Positions 1 through 9,239 of a DNA stretch of 64,000 nt are shown here, one piece after another. Both the position numbers and the translations under genes were made by a program. Under the pieces are notes generated by a model, which worked only from the letters and a program-made list of their open reading frames with translations, ran no database searches and had not been told where the DNA came from. Each line of letters starts with the position of its first letter. Within the stretch, counting starts at the first letter, position 1. The stretch comes from Bifidobacterium subtile (lineage in GTDB: Bacteria > Actinomycetota > Actinomycetes > Actinomycetales > Bifidobacteriaceae): assembly GCF_000741775.1 (NCBI RefSeq), contig NZ_JGZR01000006.1:310001-374000 (forward strand), written 5' to 3'.

Positions 1-226
1 GCGCGGCGATATTGGGATGCGCGAGATTCGCGGAATTATGCGCTTCGGCGCGCAGGCGACGCAGCTTGGCCTCGGCGTTGGTCGCGTCCCCGCGCAGCGC
101 CTTGATGGCCACCGGACGGCCGAGCTGAATATCGTAGCCCTTCCACACCTCGCCCATGCCGCCCTGCGCGAGCCGGCAGTCGAGCCGGTATCGTCGGTGG
201 ATGAGCTGGCCTTCGATGAGTTTCAT
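1..226 (-). CDS. Serine/threonine protein kinase, N-terminal fragment (PknA/PknB type)
   Basis: This is the start of a Hanks-type protein kinase that runs off the left edge of the window. About 75 residues are visible. They contain the glycine-rich ATP loop (RLAQGGMGEVWKGYD), the VAIK strand with the ATP-anchoring lysine, and a following helix with the conserved glutamate region (RLRAEAHNSANLAHPNIAA). The ATG at 226 overlaps the stop codon of the upstream pbpA by four bases (ATGA), so the two are translationally coupled. In other actinobacteria one or two kinases (pknA, pknB) end this operon and phosphorylate FHA proteins and division proteins. Which of the two this is cannot be decided from the fragment. 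Confidence 0.88.
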   Translation of the reverse strand, partial: MKLIEGQLIHRRYRLDCRLAQGGMGEVWKGYDIQLGRPVAIKALRGDATNAEAKLRRLRAEAHNSANLAHPNIAA

Positions 227-1689
227 TGCTGCAACGCCTCCTGCATGATCTGCTTCATAATGGGACCGGCTGCGTAGGAGCCAAGCACATCGGTATTATG
301 GACGACCACGGCGACGGCGATCTTCGGATTGTCGGCGGGGGCGAAGCCGATTACCCAGCCGTCGATGCTGCTGTTGTTCTCGCCGATCTGCGCGGTCCCG
401 GTCTTCGCGGCGACCTTCGTGCCGTCGATGGCCAGATTCGGATTCTCCTTGGTCACGACCGCCTGCATCATCTGGTCGAGCTTGTCGGCCGTGTCCTTGC
501 CGAAAGCCTGGGACATGACTGCGGGGTCGGTCTGCGAGATCACCGACAGATCGCTGGAACGCACGCGGTCGACGAGCGTGGGGCGCATCAGCGTGCCGCC
601 ATTGGCCACGGCTGAGGCGATGAGTGCGTTCTGCAGCGGCGTCGTGTTCACGTCGCCCTGCCCGATTGAGGCCAAACCAAGCCTGTCGTCGCTGAGGTTC
701 GTGGGGAAGCGCGAGGATATCGCCTTCATCGGCTTTCCGGTGGAATCCGAGCCGTCGATGGTGATCGAGCTGCCGAAGCCGAGCTTCTTGGCTTGGTTTT
801 CGACCGCCTGATCGCCCAGCGAGACGCCGAGCTGCGCGAAGGCCGTGTTGGACGAATAGGCCAGGGCATCCTCGAAGGAGATCTGGCCGTTCGAGCCGTT
901 GGCGGAGCCTTCCGCATTCGTCAGGTTCGTCGCCGTGCCGGGCAGCGTGTAGCTTGCGCCTGCCGGAATCGAGGTGTCCGGGTTGTATTTGCCTGTTTCC
1001 AGAGCCGCCGCGGCCACGACGGTCTTGAACGTGGAGCCCGGCGGGTAGTACTGCGAGGTGGCCCGGTTGAGCATCGGGCTGTTGTCGCCGGAGGTCAGCT
1101 GCGCGTAGATGTTGTTGACTTGCTTGGTATCGTGCTGCGCCAACTGGTTCGGATCGTAGCTCGGCGTGCTCGCCATGGCCAGAATGCGGCCGGTTTTCGG
1201 CTCGATCGCGACGGCCGCGCCATCCTTGCCGGCGAGTCCTTGGTAGGCGGCCATCTGCAGCTTCGGGTTGATTGAGGTTTCGATGGACGCGCCCTTGTTC
1301 TCGTCGCCGGTGAACAGCGATTTGATCTTCTGCCAGAACAGGGCGTTCGACTCGCCGGCGAGCAGTTCGTTGCGCGACATCTCCAAGCCGCGATCGACTG
1401 GATGCGTGATGGAGAAGTACCCGGTGACAGGCGCGTACAGCGCCCCGTTCGCATAGGAACGCTGGTATTCGAAGGCGTCGTTGACCGGCTCCGACTTGGC
1501 GATCACCGTGCCGTCGGAGGCCAGAATCGGTCCGCGCGGAGCGCCGATCTCGTGATACAGCGCACGACTGTTGCGCGGATCGGTGTTGAGCTGGTTTGCG
1601 CGGATCGCGGTGATGATGGTGCTGGACAGGCCGAGGATCGTGAACAGGATCACGACGGCGGTGAACAGCTGCCGCAGACTCTTGTTCAT
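223..1689 (-). CDS. pbpA: Penicillin-binding protein 2 transpeptidase, PbpA
   Basis: The 488-residue protein is a class B penicillin-binding protein that cross-links peptidoglycan at the outer face of the membrane. One membrane anchor lies at about residues 8-30 (LRQLFTAVVILFTILGL). The transpeptidase domain shows the three active-site boxes in order: SxxK as STFK near residue 218, SxN as SSN near 280, and KTG as KTGTAQ near 430. It follows the rodA-like gene with a four-base overlap, matching the FtsW/RodA-PBP partnership in which the SEDS protein polymerises glycan and the PBP cross-links it. Length and boxes are normal, so an active enzyme is expected. Confidence 0.95.
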   Translation of the reverse strand: MNKSLRQLFTAVVILFTILGLSSTIITAIRANQLNTDPRNSRALYHEIGAPRGPILASDGTVIAKSEPVNDAFEYQRSYANGALYAPVTGYFSITHPVDRGLEMSRNELLAGESNALFWQKIKSLFTGDENKGASIETSINPKLQMAAYQGLAGKDGAAVAIEPKTGRILAMASTPSYDPNQLAQHDTKQVNNIYAQLTSGDNSPMLNRATSQYYPPGSTFKTVVAAAALETGKYNPDTSIPAGASYTLPGTATNLTNAEGSANGSNGQISFEDALAYSSNTAFAQLGVSLGDQAVENQAKKLGFGSSITIDGSDSTGKPMKAISSRFPTNLSDDRLGLASIGQGDVNTTPLQNALIASAVANGGTLMRPTLVDRVRSSDLSVISQTDPAVMSQAFGKDTADKLDQMMQAVVTKENPNLAIDGTKVAAKTGTAQIGENNSSIDGWVIGFAPADNPKIAVAVVVHNTDVLGSYAAGPIMKQIMQEALQQ

Positions 1690-3167
1690 GCCGTCGCCCC
1701 CTTGCCTTTTCGGCGGCCCAAGCCTCCCCTGCCGTTGGGGCGGCGGCGCTGCGCACGTCCCTGCCCGCGCCTTTGCCCACGTTCCTGCCCCTGCCCGTCG
1801 TCGACGAGCTCATGCTCGCGCAGCGCGGCCAGCGCCTCGTAGCGGAAGGTGTCGGAGACGGTGTCCGGCTCGGGCTTGTTCGCGGCATTCGAGATGACGA
1901 TGAGCAGCCCGGCGAGCACGAAGTTCGCGATCAGCGAGGAGCCGCCGGCGGCCATATACGGCAGGGTCAGGCCGGTGAGCGGGATGACCAGCGTAATGCC
2001 GCCCACCACGGTGAAGACCTGGAAGGCCATGGTGAAGACGAGTCCGGAGGCCAGCAGCTTGCCGAAGCCGTCCTTGATGCGCATTGCGGTGCTCAGGCCC
2101 GAGGCGATGATGAGCACGTAGAGGACCAGAATCGCCAGCAGTCCGGTAAGTCCCAGCTCTTCGCCGAGAGAAGAGTAGATGAAGTCGGAATTCGCCAGCG
2201 GCGTGAGCGAAGGGTGCCCCTGCCCGATGCCGGTGCCCAGCAGACCGCCGGAAGCCATGCCGAAAAGGCCTTTGACCAGCTGCGAAGACCCGCCGGGGTA
2301 CTGGTTGTACACCGCAGGATCGAGCGGATGCAGCCAGGCCTGCACGCGGTACCCGACATGCGCGAAGAGCCGCGAGGCGACGAAGGACCCGGCGGCGAAG
2401 GCCAGGAAACCGATGGCCACCCAGCTTTTGCGGCCGGTCGCCACGTAGAGCATGGAGACGAACATCGCGAAGAACATGAGCGAAGTGCCCAGATCATGCT
2501 GGATGACCAGCACGCCCATCGACGCCAGCCAGACCACGATGATCGGGCCCATGTCCTTGATGCGGGGCAGCCGTATGCCCAGCGCCTTCCTGCCGCCCAC
2601 GGCAAGCTGGTCGCGGTGGTCGAAGAGATAGGCGGCGAAGAAGAAGGCTAGGAAGAGCTTCGAGAACTCTCCCGGCTGGAAGGTATGGCTGCCGAAGCCG
2701 ACCCAGATGCGTGCGCCGCCGATCTCGCGGCCGATGCCCGGGATCATCGGCGAAAGCAGCAGCGCCAGACCTACGACCATGCTGACATACGAAAAGCGCC
2801 GCAGCACCCGGTAATCCTGCAGGAAGACGACAAGCAGCATCGTCAGCACCAGCGCCACGCACAGCCAGATCAGTTGGCGAAAGGCCACATCGGTGCCGTT
2901 CGCATCGTCGATGCGCGCGATCATCATCGTGCCGATCGAGGTCAGCAGCAGCACGCAAGGCAGGATCGACTGGCTGGCATAGGGCTGGAATTTGAGCAGC
3001 AGCCCCCACAGGGTAAGAAACAGCACGCCGACCACCCCCAGCGTCCCGGCGAATTTCGCGGGGAATGTGCCGGAGGTGCGTTCGAACATCTGGAAGAAGG
3101 CGATGAAGCTCAGCAGCATCGCGAAGACCAGCAATGACACCTGACGAAGACGGGTGGCGACCATCAC
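1686..3167 (-). CDS. rodA: SEDS-family peptidoglycan glycosyltransferase, RodA/FtsW type
   Basis: The 493-residue polytopic membrane protein has about ten hydrophobic segments and the SEDS signatures, including GIGREIGGARIWVGFG and the C-terminal stretch with TGLTLPYMAAGGSSLIANF. SEDS proteins polymerise lipid II into glycan strands together with a class B PBP, here the next gene. The last 40 residues are a basic tail rich in Arg, Gln and Gly, likely cytoplasmic. Start and stop codons overlap those of pstP and pbpA by four bases each. Whether it serves elongation (RodA) or division (FtsW) is inferred from its place in the operon, where actinobacteria usually carry rodA. Confidence 0.93.
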   Translation of the reverse strand: MMVATRLRQVSLLVFAMLLSFIAFFQMFERTSGTFPAKFAGTLGVVGVLFLTLWGLLLKFQPYASQSILPCVLLLTSIGTMMIARIDDANGTDVAFRQLIWLCVALVLTMLLVVFLQDYRVLRRFSYVSMVVGLALLLSPMIPGIGREIGGARIWVGFGSHTFQPGEFSKLFLAFFFAAYLFDHRDQLAVGGRKALGIRLPRIKDMGPIIVVWLASMGVLVIQHDLGTSLMFFAMFVSMLYVATGRKSWVAIGFLAFAAGSFVASRLFAHVGYRVQAWLHPLDPAVYNQYPGGSSQLVKGLFGMASGGLLGTGIGQGHPSLTPLANSDFIYSSLGEELGLTGLLAILVLYVLIIASGLSTAMRIKDGFGKLLASGLVFTMAFQVFTVVGGITLVIPLTGLTLPYMAAGGSSLIANFVLAGLLIVISNAANKPEPDTVSDTFRYEALAALREHELVDDGQGQERGQRRGQGRAQRRRPNGRGGLGRRKGKGATA

Positions 3168-4804
3168 TCGGCCCCCTTCGACTTCGACGGGTTCGCAGCT
3201 GCCGATTTCGATGCGGCAGCGCCTGACGATGAGGCCGATGATGAAGCCGATGGCGTAGCGCCAGCGGTCGCCGATGCGCCAGAGCCGCTCTTGGCGCTGC
3301 CTTGTTTGGCGGATTTGCCGTTGCTGCCGGCGGACTCCGGCAGGCTTTTGACCTCGCGTTCGATAAGCCGTGCGTGGCTGCGGGCTTCCGACAGGCTGTC
3401 GACGGTAATGCCCTGATCCAGCTGGTCGCGCCAGGACTGCGGCAGCTGGCTGACCTTGATGCCGGTGTCCTCGACCCTATGCGACAGCGGATAGCCAAAC
3501 AGATTCGTGTTGACGCCCTGATAGATCGACACCACGCCGTCGGCCTCGCCCAAGTAGTACTTGCTTTGGCTCCAGCGCCACGCGGCGAAGGCGCTGCCGA
3601 CCATGGCCGCCAGCAGCACCAGCACGGCGATCAGTACCCGTATGCGTCGGCGCACGCGACGCGACCGGGAGTACTGGCGCTCCTGGACTTGTTCGCGGCG
3701 AATCGCCTTGGCGACTTCCGGGTCGTTCGGATCGGCGGATATGCGGCCGTCTCTTTTCTGGACGATCGGAATCTCGCCGGTGTCGATTTCACCGTCGTCG
3801 CCGGCCTTTTCCCGCATCGACGACGGCTGCGCCACGCGCGGCTCGGCCGTCTGGACCTGCGTATCCTGATCCTGCGTGAGCGCCGCCGCGCGCTGCGCCG
3901 GGGAATCGTTGTCATGGCGCAGGTTGGGCGCAGAAGCCACGGGTTCGTTGACGATGTCGGCGATGGCTTCCAAGCTTGCCGCCGCCGCGCCGCCGATCAA
4001 CGGCGTCTGATGCGGCAGGTCGAAGGCATCGGCATCCAAGGCAAGCGTCGCGTCGCCAATCACCGCGGTGACGTTGTCGGTGCTGCCGGCCTTGAGCGCC
4101 ATGGAAACGAGCTGCTGCGCGCATTCGCCCTGATCGGAGATGTGCACGAGCGTCTCTTCGATCGTGGAGTCCTCGAGCACGCCGTCCAGCCCGTCCGAAC
4201 ACAGCATCCACCGGTCGGCGGGATGCGCCGCGCAGATAGCGATGTCAGGGCGCGGATCGATGTCGAAATCGCCCAGCACGCGCATCACGACGTTGCGCTG
4301 GGGATGATTGCGCGCCTCGGCGGGCGTGATGCGGCCGGTGTCGATGAGATGCTGGACGTAGCTGTGGTCGTTCGTCATGCGGGTCAGCTTGCCATCGCGC
4401 AGCAGATAGGCACGCGAATCGCCGATATGCGCCAGAATCCAGTATCCGGACACCAGCGCGACCGCAGTGACGGTGGTGCCCATGCCGGCCAGCTTGCGCT
4501 CGCGCTTGGCCTTGCCCACGATGGCGTCATGCGCGGCCATCACAGAGGTTTCCATCATACTGGAGACCGCGCGCACGTTGCTGCGCACGTCATCGCGTTC
4601 GATATGGGCCAGCGAGCGGATCGCGATGGTCGATGCCGTGTCGCCGCCGGCGTGCCCGCCCATGCCGTCGCAGATGGCGATCAGATGCTCGCCGGCGAAT
4701 GACGAGTCCTGATTGTTGCTGCGGACCGTGCCCACATCCGATATGGTCGTGGAATACAGGAAGAGGGTTGGCGAGGTGGCGGATTGCGGCATACGGCGTG
4801 TCAC
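3164..4804 (-). CDS. pstP: PP2C-family serine/threonine phosphatase, PstP
   Basis: The 546-residue protein has an N-terminal PP2C domain (about residues 15-255). Its metal-binding motifs are visible: RSNNQDS, DGMGGHAGGD, GDSRAYLL, SDGLDGVL and STDNVT. A variable linker follows, then one membrane helix (RIRVLIAVLVLLAAMVGSAF, about residue 388-410) and an outer region ending in a Ser/Ala/Lys-rich tail. PstP reverses phosphorylation by the operon's kinases and also acts on PBPs and FHA proteins in relatives. The start overlaps fhaB by four bases. The low-complexity C-terminus (GSGASATAGATPSASSSASS) is longer than I would expect and may be a wall-spanning linker. Confidence 0.94.
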   Translation of the reverse strand: MTRRMPQSATSPTLFLYSTTISDVGTVRSNNQDSSFAGEHLIAICDGMGGHAGGDTASTIAIRSLAHIERDDVRSNVRAVSSMMETSVMAAHDAIVGKAKRERKLAGMGTTVTAVALVSGYWILAHIGDSRAYLLRDGKLTRMTNDHSYVQHLIDTGRITPAEARNHPQRNVVMRVLGDFDIDPRPDIAICAAHPADRWMLCSDGLDGVLEDSTIEETLVHISDQGECAQQLVSMALKAGSTDNVTAVIGDATLALDADAFDLPHQTPLIGGAAAASLEAIADIVNEPVASAPNLRHDNDSPAQRAAALTQDQDTQVQTAEPRVAQPSSMREKAGDDGEIDTGEIPIVQKRDGRISADPNDPEVAKAIRREQVQERQYSRSRRVRRRIRVLIAVLVLLAAMVGSAFAAWRWSQSKYYLGEADGVVSIYQGVNTNLFGYPLSHRVEDTGIKVSQLPQSWRDQLDQGITVDSLSEARSHARLIEREVKSLPESAGSNGKSAKQGSAKSGSGASATAGATPSASSSASSSGAAASKSAAANPSKSKGAE

Positions 4805-5355
4805 CTCAGCTCGAAGGTCGTGGCGCCGATGCGCACCGGCACGCGGGCCGGAAGCACGGTCGGCTCACTGATGCGGCGCTGATTGACCGCGGTGCCGTTG
4901 GTGCTGCCCAAGTCCTCTATGGCCCATTCGCCCGAAGACGGGTCGCGATAGACCCGCGCATGGTGCGAGGAGACGAATTCGTCGTTCATGACCACCGTGT
5001 TGGAGGCGGAGCGGCCCAGTGTGATCGGCTCATCGCTCAGCGGCACCGAGGAGCCGGCCAACGGACCGTCGATGACGACAAGCAGTGCCGGCCCTGTTGA
5101 TTCGGAGGCGGACGCTGGTGCCGATGCCGGCGCGGATATGGGCATCTGCGTGGTGCCGGGGTGCGTTGCAGGAGCGGTGGCCGGGGCAGATGCGGCCTTG
5201 CGGGCCCGGCGCTCGGCGCGCCGATGAGCGCGGGATTTGCGCGGGCTGAGCGCTTCGATGTCGCGGTGCAGCGAGCGCACGGCAAGCCAGACGAACACCC
5301 ATAGCAGAATGAGGAATCCGTATTTGAGAATCGCGAATGTCAGTTCGGTTAACAT
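4801..5355 (-). CDS. fhaB: FHA-domain membrane protein, FhaB (FipA) type
   Basis: The 184-residue protein has one N-terminal membrane helix (about residues 3-25), a basic and Ala/Pro-rich linker, and a C-terminal forkhead-associated domain (about 90-184). FHA signatures are ITLGRSASNTVV, SSHHARVYR and DLGSTNGTAVN. FHA domains bind phosphothreonine made by the operon's kinases. In actinobacteria this protein is recruited to the division site. It sits between fhaA (24-base gap) and pstP (overlap). The linker varies in such proteins and nothing else is unusual. Confidence 0.92.
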   Translation of the reverse strand: MLTELTFAILKYGFLILLWVFVWLAVRSLHRDIEALSPRKSRAHRRAERRARKAASAPATAPATHPGTTQMPISAPASAPASASESTGPALLVVIDGPLAGSSVPLSDEPITLGRSASNTVVMNDEFVSSHHARVYRDPSSGEWAIEDLGSTNGTAVNQRRISEPTVLPARVPVRIGATTFELR

Positions 5356-5379
5356 AGCTTCGAGCGGCGGCTTATCGCG

Positions 5380-6081
5380 TCAGTCCTGATCCTGCGAAGA
5401 GGCCCAGTACAGGATGCGGGTGCGTCCGATCGTGATGGTGTTGCCATCGAGCAGCGTGGCGGCGGGCACCTGATGGCCCTCCACGTACGTGCCGTTGGTA
5501 GACCCCAGATCGCGTGCGATGACGCCGTTGTCGGTGATGTCGATTTCCAAGTGATTGCGTGAGATGCCCGGGTCGTCGATGACGATGTCGCAGCCGGAGC
5601 CGCGCCCGATAACCGTCTTCTCCTTGGTGAGCAGGTACTGGCTGCCGTTGATCTCAAGCATCGGGCTGTCCTGCGCCTGATCGTCCGTGGTAACGGGAAC
5701 GGCGTTGCCCTTGACCGACTCGGAGGACAGGTTGAAGCTGCCCTTGCCCAAGTCCAGATCCTCTTCGAAAATTACGACCACCGGTCCGACGAAGGCGTAA
5801 TGCTGGCTTTTCGCGTACTGCGTGAGATTGTCTGCCAGCTCATTGGCGAGAGTCTCGCTGCCCCACTGCTCGATGTGGTCGAAGTCGGGGGTGCTGAGCT
5901 TGAAACGGTACTCGTTCGGGGCCACCGTACGGTCGCGGCCGACCGGCATGGCCTCAGCGTCGATCTCGCGCTCGAGGGCGCTTGAGAGGTCGACGGGCTG
6001 CAGGTCCTTGGACCCGAATTTCGCAAACACACCGTTGACGGTACCTTCGACGCTCTTTTCAAAACGGTCGAGAACGCTCAT
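5380..6081 (-). CDS. fhaA: FhaA: DUF3662 and FHA domain protein
   Basis: The 233-residue soluble protein begins with a DUF3662 region (about residues 1-115, MSVLDRFEKSVEGTVNGVFAK) and ends with an FHA domain (about 145-225: VIGRGSGCDIVIDD, ISRNHLEID, DLGSTNGTYVEG). It is the first gene of the minus-strand operon. In mycobacteria the equivalent binds phosphorylated MviN and regulates peptidoglycan synthesis. The start ATG at 6081 is preceded by an AAGGGA ribosome site about eight bases upstream. It is shorter than mycobacterial FhaA because the long proline/glycine linker is almost missing. Confidence 0.93.
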   Translation of the reverse strand: MSVLDRFEKSVEGTVNGVFAKFGSKDLQPVDLSSALEREIDAEAMPVGRDRTVAPNEYRFKLSTPDFDHIEQWGSETLANELADNLTQYAKSQHYAFVGPVVVIFEEDLDLGKGSFNLSSESVKGNAVPVTTDDQAQDSPMLEINGSQYLLTKEKTVIGRGSGCDIVIDDPGISRNHLEIDITDNGVIARDLGSTNGTYVEGHQVPAATLLDGNTITIGRTRILYWASSQDQD

Positions 6082-6498
6082 AGTGATCCCTTTCTATCCT
6101 CACCCATCCTACGCGGCACGACGAAATGGGCAAAAAATCGTTGCGGATACGTGCAAATTCTTCATCGCCGGGGATGCCATCATACGTCATAGGCCTACCT
6201 ATTATATGTTTACGCGGATCGCACACGCTGCATGGCTCGCCTGCGTTGAAGTTGGAAGGCTGAAGTACGAGTCGAGCCGCTGGTTCCAGCCAGTGCCCAT
6301 ACGCCGCGGCTCCCGCGCGATGACGGAGCCTGTGCGGGAGCCGTGATGAATGAACGGCTTGAAGCTGCACGACTCCCGCGGCTACGTGCCTGGCGGCACG
6401 ACAGGGACTTGTCCCATCGGGGGTGTTAGATTCCGAAATTGGGATATGGCGAGAATGGTTATCAATTGATGGTATGTGTCTAGGAAGGACATGGCGGC
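6082..6498. promoter_or_regulatory. Divergent intergenic region between fhaA and map
   Basis: This 417-base space must hold the promoters for the minus-strand division operon and the plus-strand map gene. It contains a perfect 10-base inverted repeat, CGGCTCCCGC (6307-6316) with GCGGGAGCCG (6334-6343), and another CTCCCGCGGCT copy at about 6373. A likely ribosome site (AGGAAGGA, about 6483) precedes map. No coding sequence with family features was seen. Confidence 0.5.
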
Positions 6499-7305
6499 AT
6501 GATCGAGCTGAAAACGCCTAAGGAAGTCAATGAGATGCGGCCTGCGGGCAAATTCGTGGGGGACATCCTCTCGAAGCTGCGCGAGATGACGCATCCTGGG
6601 ACGAATCTGCTCGAAATCGACGACTACGTGCGCCAGCGGATCGAGGCGCGCCCGGGCGCGGTCTCCTGCTACGTCGATTACGCGCCGGACTTCGGCACCG
6701 GTCCCTTCAAGCATTACATCTGCACGTCGGTCAACGACGCGGTGCTGCACGGCATGCCGTACGATTACGCGCTGCGCGACGGCGATCTGCTGTCGATTGA
6801 TCTCGCGATCACGGTCGACGGGTGGGTCGGCGACTCTGCGATCAGTTTCGTCGTTGGCAAGAAGGCCGATCCCGAAGACCTGCGGCTCATCCAGACCACG
6901 CGCGACGCGCTCGTCGCCGGCATCCGCATGGCGCGTTCGGGCAACCGGCTGGGCGATATCTCGGCCGCCATAGGCGACGTGGCCCGCGAGCAGGGCTATA
7001 TGGTCAACCTCGAATTCGGCGGGCACGGCCTCGGCCGCATCATGCACGGCGACCCCTTTATTCCCAACGACGGCAGAGCTCACCATGGCTTCCGCCTGCG
7101 CCCGGGCCTGGTCATCGCCATCGAGCCTTGGCTGCTGCGCACGACTGATGAGATCGTGCAGGACGAGAACGACGGGTGGACCATTCGCTCCGCCGACGGC
7201 TCGCGCGGCGCCCACACCGAGCACACCCTCGCCATCACCGACGGCGACCCCATCATCCTCACCGCTCGCGAGCACGACGAAACGGTGGAGGCGCTGGGGT
7301 TCTAG
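6499..7305 (+). CDS. map: Methionine aminopeptidase, type I
   Basis: The 268-residue enzyme removes the initiator methionine from new proteins. The pita-bread fold is recognised by the order of metal ligands: DLAITVDGWVGDSAISF (two Asp), GGHGLGRIMHG (His), AIEPWLL (Glu) and GAHTEHTLAIT (Glu). The ATG at 6499 lies shortly after an AGGAAGGA ribosome site. The gene stands alone, convergent with the sucrose phosphorylase gene 54 bases downstream. The residues expected for a type I actinobacterial enzyme are present, with no N-terminal zinc-finger extension. Confidence 0.95.
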   Translation: MIELKTPKEVNEMRPAGKFVGDILSKLREMTHPGTNLLEIDDYVRQRIEARPGAVSCYVDYAPDFGTGPFKHYICTSVNDAVLHGMPYDYALRDGDLLSIDLAITVDGWVGDSAISFVVGKKADPEDLRLIQTTRDALVAGIRMARSGNRLGDISAAIGDVAREQGYMVNLEFGGHGLGRIMHGDPFIPNDGRAHHGFRLRPGLVIAIEPWLLRTTDEIVQDENDGWTIRSADGSRGAHTEHTLAITDGDPIILTAREHDETVEALGF

Positions 7306-7359
7306 GTGTCCGAGCAGGCAACGGCCGCTCAGACGCAAATCGGCGAAGAACGACTTGCA

Positions 7360-8877
7360 TCAGACGGTCGGCGGATCGGCGATGAGATCGTCGCTGCGAT
7401 GCTCGCCTGCGGCATCGGTCCAGGTCAGCGAGACAACCGAAGCCGCGCTGTCGACTCCCAGACCGCGACTCGGCTCGAAGTTGAGCGAGGCCGTGCTTGC
7501 CCCGTCCGCCGCAGTCCAGTTGAGGGTGATCGAGCGTTCGCCGTCGGCGGTGCAGCTGAATTCGCCGTTGAAGGCGTCGAGCGTATTGCTCAGGCGGCAC
7601 AGGGCGTTCAATGCGCGTACTACAGGGCGTTCGAGGTTCCTGTCGATTTCGGCGACCGAATAATAATGCCGATTGATGTCGCGGCCGTTGTTGGTCGTGG
7701 CGAGCAGCTCCATGTCGTTCGCGCCGGCCAAGGCTCCCACGTAGTAGACCTGCGGGATGCCCGGCAGGAAGAACTGCACGGCCCGGGCGGCGATATAGTG
7801 CTGATCGTTGCAGCCGAGCGCCGAATAGTACGTGGAGTTGACCTGGTAGAGATCGAGATTGCTCGCAGCGGCACCTGTGGCGGCCGCCGACTCGCCATGC
7901 GTATTCGCGTGGATCGTGGTGACCAGGCTATCCACGGCCTCGTCCGGGATCAGCCCCTTGAGGCTGCGGTCGAGCTGATCGGAGCCGATGTCGATCACGC
8001 CGATGCCGTCATGCGTGTCGAGCACGTTGACTGCGTTGTTCGGGCGGACCTCGATCCAGTGCGCCAAAGCGCTCGTGTCTCCGGTGAACAGCGTGTGCAG
8101 CAGGAGCGGCGGCAGCGCGAAATCGTAGACCCGATCGACCTTCGAGGCGATGCCGATTTGCTTCTTGTAATACGAATGGACTTCGATGAGGGTCTCCAGG
8201 CCGCGTTGGGCTGCCTCGGTCTTGATCCGGCCGATCAGGTCGAAGGTCTTCGGCGTCATGAAGCAGCTCGTGCCGGCCTCTTTGGCGCCGTATCCCACGG
8301 CGTCCAGACGGATGTCCTGCACGTGGCTCGCCGCCAAGCGGTCGAGAATCGAGAGCAGATAATCCCAGCCCTCTTGCGAATCAGTGTCGATGTCGACCTG
8401 CTGCGGCGTGAACGTCGTCCACACCAGGCGCGTGGCGCCGCCCCAGGTGTAATGCGTGAACGGCAGCCCCGGCCGTGGGCGATAGATGCCGGCGAGCTCC
8501 TCCTCGGTAGCGCCGTCAGGAAAGACGCTGGACATGGTCAGGAACATCCTGGCGTAGGGGCTCTCCTCGCCTTTGACAATGACGTCCTGGAACTGATGCG
8601 ACTGCCAGGACATATGGTTGACGATGGTGTCCACCATGATCTCGTGGGTATGGCTCAGTTCGGTCACATCATCCCACGAACCGAGACGCGAGTCGACCTG
8701 CGTGTGATCGATCGGGTCGAAGCCCGCGTCCGCCCCGTCGAAAGGCGTGAAGAACGGCAGGATATGCACGCCCTCGTACACGCCTTCGAAGCGCGTGCGC
8801 AGCATGTCCGTCATCGAGGCGATCGTCCCGTCGCCGAATCTGTTGGCGTAGGTGATGAGCTGAACTGCATTCTTCAT
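7360..8877 (-). CDS. scrP: Sucrose phosphorylase (GH13 subfamily 18)
   Basis: The 505-residue enzyme splits sucrose with phosphate into alpha-glucose-1-phosphate and fructose, saving ATP before the bifid shunt. It closely matches the well-studied bifidobacterial enzyme in length and start (MKNAVQLITYANRFGDG). The catalytic nucleophile Asp lies in DIRLDAVGYG, the acid/base Glu in LIEVHSYY and the transition-state Asp in VLDTHDGIGV. The protein is cytoplasmic, with no signal peptide. A palindromic LacI-type site lies about 90 bases upstream. No sucrose permease or scrR is adjacent in this window, unlike some bifidobacterial scr clusters. Confidence 0.96.
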   Translation of the reverse strand: MKNAVQLITYANRFGDGTIASMTDMLRTRFEGVYEGVHILPFFTPFDGADAGFDPIDHTQVDSRLGSWDDVTELSHTHEIMVDTIVNHMSWQSHQFQDVIVKGEESPYARMFLTMSSVFPDGATEEELAGIYRPRPGLPFTHYTWGGATRLVWTTFTPQQVDIDTDSQEGWDYLLSILDRLAASHVQDIRLDAVGYGAKEAGTSCFMTPKTFDLIGRIKTEAAQRGLETLIEVHSYYKKQIGIASKVDRVYDFALPPLLLHTLFTGDTSALAHWIEVRPNNAVNVLDTHDGIGVIDIGSDQLDRSLKGLIPDEAVDSLVTTIHANTHGESAAATGAAASNLDLYQVNSTYYSALGCNDQHYIAARAVQFFLPGIPQVYYVGALAGANDMELLATTNNGRDINRHYYSVAEIDRNLERPVVRALNALCRLSNTLDAFNGEFSCTADGERSITLNWTAADGASTASLNFEPSRGLGVDSAASVVSLTWTDAAGEHRSDDLIADPPTV

Positions 8878-8964
8878 TGAATCTCCAATCTGTTGCGAGT
8901 TGTTCCGTTGCAGTGCGGTGCTGTTGCTGCGTTATCGGCGTTGACACCCGCATCGGTGTTGCAT

Positions 8965-8995
8965 TGACATCGAACCGGTTTTATCAAAGTCAATA
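8965..8995 (-). promoter_or_regulatory. Probable LacI-family operator before scrP
   Basis: The sequence ATCGAACCGGTTTTAT, centred on the palindrome AACCGGTT (8973-8980), lies in the scrP upstream region next to a TTGACT (-35-like, minus strand, about 8988-8993). CCGG-centred palindromes are typical of LacI-family sugar regulators such as ScrR. The regulator itself is not in the window, so this is inferred from motif shape only. Confidence 0.4.
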
Positions 8996-9239
8996 TAAGA
9001 AGCTAGGGAGACATCGGTTGTGCTCGCGTTGCTCTTGAGCATGAGCGCCTGGCCATGTCGGTCGCATAGGCTCTCGCATTCGCATAGGCTTTCGCATTGC
9101 GGCACGTGCAAGCTTATGCGTTTTCGTTTGCATGATTGCCGCATTGATGGGATTGCTCGGTCATTTGCGGCGCATGCGATGGGCGTGCAGTCGTTGTGAG
9201 AAATTCATTAGGTACATTGTCGTGACTCATGCGTCTGCA

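Noticed and set aside
1773..2651. Long antisense open frame over rodA
   Set aside because: Antisense frames over high-GC genes are common, and its composition is a shadow of the real gene.
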